This document shows, one piece after another, positions 1 to 10,700 of a stretch of 64,000 nucleotides of DNA. A model generated the notes under the pieces. It saw nothing but the letters and a program-made list of their open reading frames with translations. It made no database searches and was not told the origin of the DNA. Source of the DNA: Macrocystis pyrifera (lineage: Eukaryota > Sar > Phaeophyceae > Laminariales > Laminariaceae); the NCBI GenBank assembly GCA_031763025.1, contig JASSKH010000029.1, forward strand, positions 8,538,571-8,602,570, in the 5' to 3' direction. A program made the translations under genes and the position numbers. Numbering within the stretch: the stretch's first letter is position 1; each line of letters starts with the position of its first letter.

Positions 1-1595
1 GCACATATACCAGCTTTATTACAGTAGTGTTGGGATGTCGTCTAGAAAATTTCGATACTCTTTGTCGAAAGTTCGACGCGTTCCATTAAGCGTATCGAAG
101 GTCGTGCCTTGCCCTTCATCCATCTCCTAATGTCATATCCCCGTGCTAATAATGCTGACACTGAACGAAAGCTTCGAGGCATCAAATCTCGAGATCTTGA
201 CCTTATTTTTGTTATCGGTATCGTGTGGAACTCGATTCCGATATCGATATCCGATATCCAACACTACAATCGGCTCCCTTGGGAGCCGACACGACAGCCA
301 CTACAACGTATGGTGCCTACTCTGCGCCCCCCTTCCCGCCCCTGTCGCTCCCTATATAATATACCAGGTATATATACCTGGTATATAGGTTGGGTTGGCG
401 TCGGTTGGCAACGCCGCTGTAAAACACACTTCTCAATGCGCAAGCTAAACAGCCAGGGCACGTTGTTTTTGTTGTTTGGCGGTCGCCACGGCTGGCGGTC
501 AAGTTAGATCAGCCACGTGCGGAGAGAACCTCAACCCCGCACAAGGGGGATGCTCGTATCACGTCGTGTGCATATGGTAAAGCATCCACGAGGCAGATAC
601 ATAGTAAACCCATCGCTGTCTCTGGAAGTGGCCACGCCAGAAATTAAATCAATCCATTGACGCTGTCATCAATGTGCAAGAAGATCTGCCTCATAAGTGG
701 TTCTCAGTAGAATGCAGCCCGCCGTTCATGCGACTCGCCCAACACCTTACGGAGCTTCGCTCTTGGTGCAAGCAATATCTGCCTGGTCGGTGAAAACCCG
801 ACGTGCCCCGTCCCGGCATTGTAGGGATGCGAGGGTCTATGGTCATACGACTACGGCCATGCATGATAATGAGCACACCCCCCCCCCCCCCCCCCCCCCC
901 CCCTGTGCCCTATTTTGTCTTCCCTGAAAGACGGGGCTCCTTTAGCCCAAAATCGTCGGAACGCCATTCCTTTTGGCGATACCAATGTAGTGTTTGCACC
1001 CCTAGCTAGGCCATGAAGTTTTCAAGGGGTTGCGATTTCATGTTTTCTCGAATCAGTCGTAGGGCGAGGTTATGGAGCTCTTATTATACTACAGTATAAT
1101 TAGGTCTGGGACTTTCATGAAACAATCGGTGCACCTTTACCTCAGCAAGTGTCAAAAACGGGAACCATGACCACGCCACGCATTTTTACACGGTACAACC
1201 ACAACTGCATAACAGAGCAATCTGCCATGAAGGCGTTTAGCGGCTGGTCGGCGACACATTTCGAATTCGATTTAAGCCCGTCAGACCGTACAAAGTGTGT
1301 GTGCTTGCTACTACGTGTAAAAATGCATAGTATTTCGCGGTGGGGACAGACACTCACCAACAAGTACCGTGACGAAAATGGACGGGAATCTGTCGGTACG
1401 ACTGACCGCAGGAAAAACCTCGGAAAATATACAGAATAGGGTCGGTGACAACGTCTCTCGAAAAATAAAACCTCTCAACGCACACAAGTTCACCGCAGAT
1501 ATAAACGCATAGATCTGCAGTGTGAGTTCCTAGCGACAGCTTTACTACAGTAGCTTACTGTGGCATAATGCCACTCCCATTCCCCGAGGTCTCAC
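1..1595. other. Left edge: copy A intron 6, repeats only
   Basis: This is the start of the intron after copy A exon 6. It holds a dispersed repeat (395-903), a C26 run (878-903), a perfect palindrome built on TACCAGGTA (360-384) and a MITE-4 fragment (about 925-1100). No exon was recognised; the linker exon expected next lies further left. Confidence 0.6.
395..903 (-). repeat. Long dispersed repeat R7, copy 1
   Basis: About 500 bp that match 50240-50745 in inverted orientation. Shared landmarks include GATGCGAGGGTCTATGGTC, GGCGAGTC/GACTCGCC, TGGCCACTTCC and CTTGTGCGG next to the C-run. No long reading frame is shared, so the family looks non-autonomous. Confidence 0.7.
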
Positions 1596-1701
1596 GTGGA
1601 AAGGCCCGTGAGAAATACGCAGATCGAAACAAGGAAGTTCGTTGGTCGCGGCGCAACCATCACACCGAAATCGTTCAGGATGAACGCCAGGTAGAACGGC
1701 A
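1596..1701 (-). CDS. Copy A exon 6: end of TM6 and TM7
   Basis: 106 bp, start phase 1, end phase 2; acceptor CTGGCAG, donor GTGAGA. It encodes VPFYLAFILNDF..VAPRPTNFL..SICVFLTGLST. The same exon, also 106 bp, is found in copy B (30478-30583) and copy C (57900-58005). The motif FxLxxxxLNxF..x..APRxxNF is shared by all three. This is the last exon of copy A inside the window. Confidence 0.82.
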
Positions 1702-4700
1702 CTGCCAGGCGTTGCAAGTCGGCAGGCGGGATGGGATGGGATGGGATGGGGTGGGATGGGACGGGACGGGATCAGATGGTATAGGGCGATGTGGGATGGT
1801 ATAATATTATATGGGATGGGATGATATGAGATGTAATGGGATGGGATGGGATGGGATGATATGGGATGGAGTGGGATGGGATGGGATGGGATGGGACGGG
1901 ATGAGATGCGATGGGATATAATGGGGCGAGAAATGATGGGATGGGATGGGGCAAGACGGGATGGGACGGGATAGGGTGCCGGTGATCCGCATCAAGTTCG
2001 TTGAAAGAGTGTGCCTCATCTGGCTCGGGACGAAAACATATGGTCTATCGCGCTCTACACAGTTTGACACGGGCGTTCAGTCTTAGGGCTTGAGTCCAAT
2101 CTAAAGATACTTGAATAGGCGGCTCAGTAGAATGGAGTTGACAGTACCCCCGGGTCGACTTGCGGGGCACGAACATGGGGGGGGAAAACCACCGGTTAAG
2201 TGCGTGTCGGCCTCCATAACTGTCTAGCTGGGGAGCAAAGTGCAGGGCAGATTGCAAGGCGGCAGCGTGTCATTCCATTGCTGAAGGCACATTTTCGCCC
2301 TACGCTTGAGGCAACACCTTCGACACACGCTACGGTAGAGGAGCGCCGATTTATTTTTTCTGCGCTTCCTCACTTAAGAAGCTCGATATCTCGCCCAAAA
2401 GCTATTTTCGGGAAAATTAAAAGTGCGCCCCGCCGAACAAATTGAAAGTACAATACCTGGTAGGCATGAAACACATTCGTATTGCAAAACAAGAACGGAA
2501 TTTCCGACGGTTCTGGGTTAAGGAGGAGGTCCGTCGTTCAGAAACAAAGCTTTCAAAAACGTGCTATCCTTGTCGGAGCACGCGTCATTAGCAGCTTTCC
2601 ACTTTTCCACTGCTGTTGTGCGGTATATCGGTCAGTGGAGACACCAGTGCCTTTGATGACAACTCTGCCGTGGTGTGGTGTAGGGCACTGAAGAGGCCCG
2701 TTCCTTATTCGGTGGTTACACCTATAATAATAAGAGAACGGTAGTTTATAGCTGTTGCTGAGAAGTCGCGCAGCTGGAATATAAACAACTATGCCTTGAA
2801 CTTGCGTGTGTAGGTGGGGATTTTTTGGGAGCGTTGCGGCCGAGGCGGGATCATTCAGGCAACTAGAAATGTGTCCCTGTATTGTTTTCGGACACCTTCC
2901 AAAACAAGAAACTCGCAGTCGCTCGTCGAAAGAAAAAGTACTGCACGCGTTCCCACACAAGATCGACACGAAGTGGAACACACTCTACCATCCATGATAT
3001 TTGGGTACTAGCATGTCACTGGCATAAAGGTGAGCGATTTTTTTTTTTTTTATTGACCTGAGCTACTGCTGCTTGCCGCAGGCCTTTTAAATCGTATTGT
3101 GAATGGAGTCATCGATTTTCTCTAGGGGGGAGTACGAAACCACCATTCCGATAAGCCGAACGCCACGCTAGAGCACACCCACGGTGGCAAGCAAGACGTG
3201 TTAACCCCCTATCTTGGGACTCCCTTCATAGCGACCAAACCAATGACTAAACTCCGGAATTTTCAACTCTCTACGAGCACAGAGCGTGAGGGCCCGGCAA
3301 TACGGATATGGTTCATGTCGCGCCCGTGCCGTGCGACTCTCGCTTTCAACCATTGTAGCTCGGACACCAACCATTGCATCATCCACCAATCACGCAGTGG
3401 CCGTTGCTGTCACCGAAACGTTCTTGTCGCCAACTTTCCCCCCTCCCAAGTCCCGTAGAGAGTTGACCCTCGAAGGACGGTTAGAACTGCCATCCGCTTT
3501 TTGGGGACAAACTACCCCAACTCCAGGTAGTTTGTTCCCGAAACGGGACAGCGGTCGGAAAAGGGTTAAGTTCTAGCCCCTCATCCCTCACAGGACTGCA
3601 CCCCCCGTTTCGAGCACGAGTCGCTTGAGACGACTGTAGGGTAACACGTGTTTCTGTGCAATGCGCAACTTTCCGCTGTTAATAGTCGATGAGGGAAGAA
3701 AAGGCTTTTGAAAGTCTTGTCGCGATTCAAAAAGCCAGAGACGGACTTGTGAGTGGTCAGGAGGGGGAGAAGGCCTGCTGTGCGACCTCCGGGTCTGAGT
3801 TATGGTTATGTTTTGGAGGAGGGAGGGAGAACAGAAGGGCGAATATAATAGATGGGATGACAAAATTAACTATTATTATCACGGGGGGCCATACTAAATA
3901 GGACCTACGGTGCATACAAAAACCTATATATTTGGCTATTTTTACTAACAATATTTGATCCTATATACTATGCTCCCCTGCAATAATGAAGCAATAATGA
4001 TGGCTACTGACAAGTACCATCCTTAATAAAAACAACACGAATCAACCCTCTTAGGAGTGCACCCCTGTTTCGGGCACGTGTTACGTAGAATTTCAGTGGT
4101 TTGCCTCCAAAACGACGCTGCAGGTTTCAAAGGGTTAAGCACCCACCAGAGGTGACCAGCCAGGCTATGGCGGCGGAAGAAATCTCCTTGGACATGTTAA
4201 TCCGGTCCTGAACCCTGGAGAGCTCGAGGAAAAGCTTGGAGGAAATTCCTGCACAAATCATGCAAACGGGGCCGTAGAGCCACCAGTCTGCGATGGCGAA
4301 GCAAGTCTTTGTCGGGTTTGGCCTGAAACAACAGCGAACGCAGGACAGCGGGGACACGGTTTGAGGTTGATCGTATCCCACGACAACCGCGGGACAACAA
4401 ATCAGTCAGTGCGACCAGCACACTGCCCAGATCCTTATTTCCATAGCAGTCGGCGCATGCCTGTTCATGGGGTTGGCATTCAACGATTGCCCTGTTCATT
4501 GGCGCAGTCTTGCATCCATCGAAGAAACACGAGACACAGCGAATTACGAAGTCTGGTTTTGAGCACGTTGTCACTCTACCCGCCCTAGGCATCCCTAGTC
4601 ACCTGATTGATGTAGCGGATGTGAAGGAAGCCCGCGTAAATTCGAGAACGTATCCTTGGATCGTCATGTTTGCGCTACAACATGAAAGCCGAAAGCTTAC

Positions 4701-7700
4701 CGTCACCCGAAAGTGTACATATACATTCTTGACTGCTTCTCCCTCCCTATCATTGTCTATCGCTGCCTCTCACTCCCTCCCACTGTTCTTCATTCGCCTC
4801 CCCTCCCTCTCACTGTCTCTCGCTGCTTCTCACTCCCTCCTATTGCCCTTGATTAGCCATCGCTGCCTCTCTCACTGCCTCTCCCTTCCTCTCACTGCCT
4901 CTTACTCCCTCCCACTGCTTGCCACTGCCTCCCACAGCACCCCCCTGCCTCTCTCTTCCTCTCACCGCCTCTCACGGCTTCCCACTGCTTCCCACCACCT
5001 CCCATTGCACCACTGCAACCCCTGCTGCCTGCACAGACAGGTGCCGGGACCCCCCCCCCCCCCCCCCCCACTACATAATGTGGCCGTAAAAATAATCATT
5101 GTTGTGGAGACATCGAACTACGTAACACAACACTAGGCGTACCGAGCTGGGAGGTTTGTCGACACCTTGTGAGATTTGCTATTATATATGCATTGTTCAA
5201 TGTCTTCACAAGGGTACGTTTACGCTCTCACTGTGCAAGCGGGGGGGGGGACCTGCGTATTGCTGCCTAACATTGTTGCTCACTGCTTCTCACCGCCTCT
5301 TACTGGGCCTCGCCGCCTCGCACTCCCCCCCACATTGCCCTTCCCTGTCCCTCGCTTCCTACTGCCTCCTACTACCCTTCTCTTACCTCTTATCGTTGCC
5401 TTTTCCTTCCACTCCATAATGTTTGGAGCGTGTCCTGTTACCTGTGACTGTCACCACCGACTACTGTATATTGTACATAGCAATAAGCGCTATTATACTG
5501 TAAGGTGGGAAGAACAATAACAATAACAATAACAACAACAATAACAAGAACAATAACAAGAACAAGAATAAGAACAATAACAATAACAATAACAAGAACA
5601 AGAACAATAACAATAACATTAACAATAACAAACAAGAACAAGAACAAGAACAAGAACGAGAACAAGAATAAGAACAAGAACAAGAACAAGAACAAGAACA
5701 AGAACAAGAACTATAACAACAGCAAGAACAATAACAATAACAATAGCAAGAACTGACGGCCTTTCACTGCCCTCACCCGTAAATGTTTTGCGAGACGAAC
5801 TGGAGCATGACCGCTATCCCCGTGAACACGATGAAGGCCATGAACAGCATGAGGAAGACGTTGCGCCGCGACAGCACCGTGGAATACTTGGATCGCCACA
5901 CTGTGGAAGCCAATTTCATCGAGAGAAGTGCAGGTCGGGTCTGTTCAACGGACGGCACATCCTAAAACAATACGACGTGGTTACGGTTGCGGTTTGAGTT
6001 GATGGGGGTACTGTAATAAGGGCACTGAACGTACAAATAGCACTAAAAGTACCTTGTTTGGGTTGAGATACAAATATGTATGGCCGACCGAGCTCCTCAA
6101 CCGAATATCGTCCCACCCGTATATACAGCAGTATTTGACAACAATAGTAGTATTTGTGATATACCTACTATTGTACGGTGCGTGCTATGGGGGAGCTAGG
6201 TAACACTTTTTGCCTTGCGAGCCAAATATTTGTGACTGACGGGGCTTCTCAGCAATACTTTCCCCACATCGTTAGGTTTCACAATATTTTTCGGTTTAAA
6301 TCCTTAGGCCATGGGCTTGCCCCTCGGGTTCGGCCTACAGTACGCGTGTTCTTGGAGGCTTTTTCGGGCGACTTACTAATGACTTAGGGCCGCCATTATC
6401 GAAGAGCATTTCCCCCCCATGATTCCCCGTTTGTTTCGCGCATTTTTTTTTTCATCTTCCGTATTTCCCTGTTTTTTTATTCCAAGTATGTAAAATTTAA
6501 CTTTCCTGTTTTTTTTGCTTCTGAAGAATTTCTCAAATTGTCACAGAAAACCTCCGTCCGTATCTTGAATACAATTTTCCAAAATTACCAAAACCTGGAA
6601 CTTCTGGAAAAAAGCTCTCCGACAAGAAAAACCTTTTAATACGGGGGGACCATAGAAAATGGGTCTTACGGTACCCACAAAAACCTACCACTCTGACCCG
6701 AAATATAGGGACCGTTAGCACATAATTATTCAATCCAAAATGTCCTTATATTTTGGGTCAGAGTGGTATATGTTTACCTATATTTACTCTCAATATTTCG
6801 TCTTATTTACTATGGTCCCCCGTAATAGTAAGAGCACAGAACCCCTCAAGCGAAGAAGCTCCTCTGGAAATTCGGTGAAAAGGTGCACCCATGCTGTGGC
6901 ACAGGTCCCACACTAATTCCAAGCAGTTTTGTAGGCTTTTGAGGCGTTCTACGATGGAGTTTCACCCTAAATTTTGTGAGGCTCCTATGTTCCCCCGAGG
7001 GTATAACGCGGAATTCAACGGGGACAGACACATGAATGCGAGTGATGCTTCACGCATTTCGTACGTGTATGCCCAGCAATGTAGAGAGCAAGTTACACAC
7101 AAGTACTCATCCTTCCTTCCTTCAACTGCCCCCCCCGGTCAGGACGCCGTGGTGGCCCAGCAAGTTCCCCCCGCAAAAAAAAAAACGTGATACCGCTATC
7201 GTAGCACGCCTCTTTTGAGACTGTTCTACTACACCATCAGTTGGTGGGCGAGGTTTTACTGGTCCTTTCTGCCGGTTGTACCATAATTCTACCCCTACAG
7301 CTCTTCGGGTGGGAGCTACTACGGGGAACCATAGTAAATAGGACCAAATATTGTTAGTAAAATAGGTAAATGTATAGGTTTTTGTGTGTACCGTAGGTCT
7401 TATTTACTATGGCCCCCCGTAAATAGCCGCACAAGTTTTCGGCGCTACCCTAAGGCAGCGCGCGTATGTTCGGTGGAGGGTATCGTATACGGTGACTGTG
7501 GACGAACTTGTAGGGCCTCATACTTGAGCGGCTAAGGGCCACTGGTGCTAGTGACACCCTCCCTCCTCCGCCTATTATCGTACACTATTGGTTATTCTCG
7601 CGACGCGAGGTGGTTGTCAGGCGCAAAAGGGCGTTGTTGTTTAGGTATTTCCCGGCGGGTACTACCTGCCGATCCACCCTTCGGACGGTAATAGTCTGTC

Positions 7701-10700
7701 GTATCAGCATATGTAATACCAGGTGTGTGTTTGGTGTACACACAGAGTACCCCCATTCTTCAACAGAGAGGGTCTTCCTGGAGGAGGTACTGCAGCGGGC
7801 GAAAAAAAAGCAAGAGCGACCATTTTTTTTCTACGCAAAGTTCAGCCCCGAGCGCCAAAAAAAATGGTGATTTTGCGCTGAGCTGCGGGGACGCCCTCTT
7901 TGCACCGGACTCCTGGAGGTCCCTTGGCATCTCCATCCCGGTCTTGATACAACCACATTTTGTTGCTTCGATAGGTGTGACGTGCGCGTGGCATTTCCGT
8001 TGACCCCACCTAAAAAATTTAGCTATGCGCGACAACGGCTACTACTACTCCAAAAACGATTCCACACTACAGCAGCAATACTCGAAGAACTACGACAATA
8101 TATACATTTTCCCTGGTTCTCCTCTTTTCATATAAAACGGATCAGGAAACTCTCAGGAAAAAAATCAGGACATATATAGGTCCTGTTTTTCTATAAAAAT
8201 CTAAAAAATACACGTCGGCTGTGAGGTCAACCGATCGGTGGATACTCAAATTTGCAAGCTACGTGATAACCGTTCGCGCGTTTTCCATTATTTTCCCCGA
8301 GTTTCTACGTAGAACCAGGGAATTTAGAGTAAAAAAAACGAAGAACGCTCACGGTCGCATTCCTCGCGCAGAAATAAAATTCAGGAAAATCGAGAATTCC
8401 TTGGAGAAAAACATGTTCGATGCGATGTTCCTGAAACTTGCGTGGACCGCTACGAAGAGTAAAGAGGGACACAATACAATGAAACGGTGACGACCGCTCA
8501 GTATGTGCAGGCGAGCGTGCCGGATTTACGCGGATTTACACCTGGAAGTGGCGGCCGGCGGCGGTGTCGACGGCGGCGGCGCTTTCTTCCCGGCCGTGCT
8601 CAAAGCATGTTACCTCGGAGGCGTTCTACGGTAGGGTTGGGCCCTAAATTTTCTGAGGCTCCTCCACATCTCACCCAAAAATTGACTTCAGCAAAAATCA
8701 AAGTGCATCCCGATGAATAATCCCATGGCCCAAGTATACAAAAAAGTCCTTTTTCGAAATAAGACTGGCATTCCGACGATTTTGGGTTAAGGAGCCCCGT
8801 CATTCAGAAAAAATGATTAGCGGAAAAGTGCTACCTCTATCGTAGAACGCGTCCTCGTCTCTCGACCGGTGCGTCCATTCCTGTACGTGAGTCGGTAAAA
8901 ATATGGCACCATGTGGCACCACTAATGCCAGCAGTGGACTTGCAACACTCGCTCAACCGCACTACTGTAAGGCATGTATGTACTGTTTTGTAGTGCAAAG
9001 GTCACCCGACTCCACTGTGATTCCGACTGCAGGTGTTCCCTAAGATCGTGTGGCTCAATCATCGCAGCGCCAAGCCTGTGGACGCTGATAAAAGGATGAC
9101 ATCCCGCATCGTTAGCATGCGGAATATTTCCGGTCTACATGTTAGAGTGCTAGCCATGAACATGGGGGACATCAATCACCACGGCCAGCACAAACATCTA
9201 CCGCATCATCACCAACGTCCATCGAATGTGTACACCTACCGGCTTGTGACGCGGTTGCTACATGTCGAAAGTAGTGTACGGCACACTGTACAGTAGTGCA
9301 CTCGTACCGATGGCTTGCTGTCATTCTACATGTAGTACTGACCTTTGTCCGACACGATAACCACCCGCAGGCCCCTCAGCAAGTAGGGTAGTGGGTAAAA
9401 CGTCATGAAGACGACGTTCGAGTACAGCATGAACTTGCACGGGATGGTGATCCCCTCCTGCCAAGTGATGCCGACGGCGGGTACATAGGGACGACCGTCA
9501 TGTCAGACGATGACAGCAGCATTCGGTCGGGCATGAATACTACTGCTCTAGCAATCCCGCCAGTGCAAAGGGTGTAGCTTGTTCGACGCACTACAGGGGG
9601 TATACCTTGTTCGACCGCAGCCCTGCCGATGCAAAAGGAATAGCTGGTTCGGAGCTCCAAACATACAGCATCGGAGGCGTATGTCGACGACGCACTCTCA
9701 CAGAAAAGCCCCCCCCCCCAACAATTCGGCGAGGCTATTATATCCAATGTTGGGCTTCAGGCGACACTACAGTACTGTGCAGTATCAGCAGGGTACACTG
9801 ATACGGCACGGCCTCCTCGCATTGACTGTAGTCGACTGGTGCCACGAGTAGGGGGGGGGCTAACGTTGGAGTCATTGGTTTTCCAGCCGGCCAGCGCTAC
9901 TCGGACTACAGTACGTTCATCCTTTCTTTGCTGTCTTGAGCGTTTACGCGAGCACAATGTTGTGCGCGCTGCACCAACAATAAATTCCAAGTCCATTTTT
10001 TGGTGGGGTTGCGCGGAGGGCGCATCTCACCCAGCCCGGCAGAGGGTGCGCGTTTGATACATTCGCTAGTTAATTTGTTCTCAGGGATAGCTCCTGTATA
10101 TGCTGGTCGGATTGGGCGAACAACGTTTTTCGCAGTCATGGTATTTCGGGTGAGGTAATAAGCCACCGCCCCCAGAAGGAATTGCTCGGCAAACACACGC
10201 CCGAGTGATCGAAACGCCGTAGGGGAGAAGGGGAAGCCCCCCTCCCGTAAGAGTAGCACCGGTCAGTCAGGAACGTCATCATAGTAGTCGTTAAGGCTGT
10301 GCCGGCGTCGACTGCAGGTGGGAGTCGTCGACATAGTCATTGAGACCTTCGACAGGCCGTACCACATCCTTTCGCGTCTTCGGAGTGAGGCTGAGCGTGT
10401 CATTCGATGCACCGCGATAGTCTATTCAGTCAGCGGCATACCTATATACCAGCACTAGACTGTAGTATTACACGGCATGCAGACGAGGCATTTTATTCAT
10501 CAAGGAGGCATACCACTACCATCTGATTTGAGCCCGTTTCCGACGCTGGCGACACTAGTTCGAGGAAATGATTTCATCAAGTCAGAACGGTACGCCACTA
10601 GTGTTGCAACGACGCTGACCGTCGTGACAACTTCCCCAGACTTGACAGTGGCGCTAAGTTGCAATGCCAAAATATCTGCGCAGACCCATCATCTGCTGCA

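Noticed and set aside
4510-5136. 208-codon open frame on the plus strand
   Set aside because: It is mostly the pyrimidine-rich minisatellite (Ser/Leu/Pro repeats) inside copy A intron 4.
5901-5940. Earlier acceptor for copy A exon 4 (TTGAACAG at 5941)
   Set aside because: It gives phase 0, which does not join to exon 3 (phase 1). The aligned site in copy B is GG, not AG. The acceptor at 5901 fits phase and length in all three copies.
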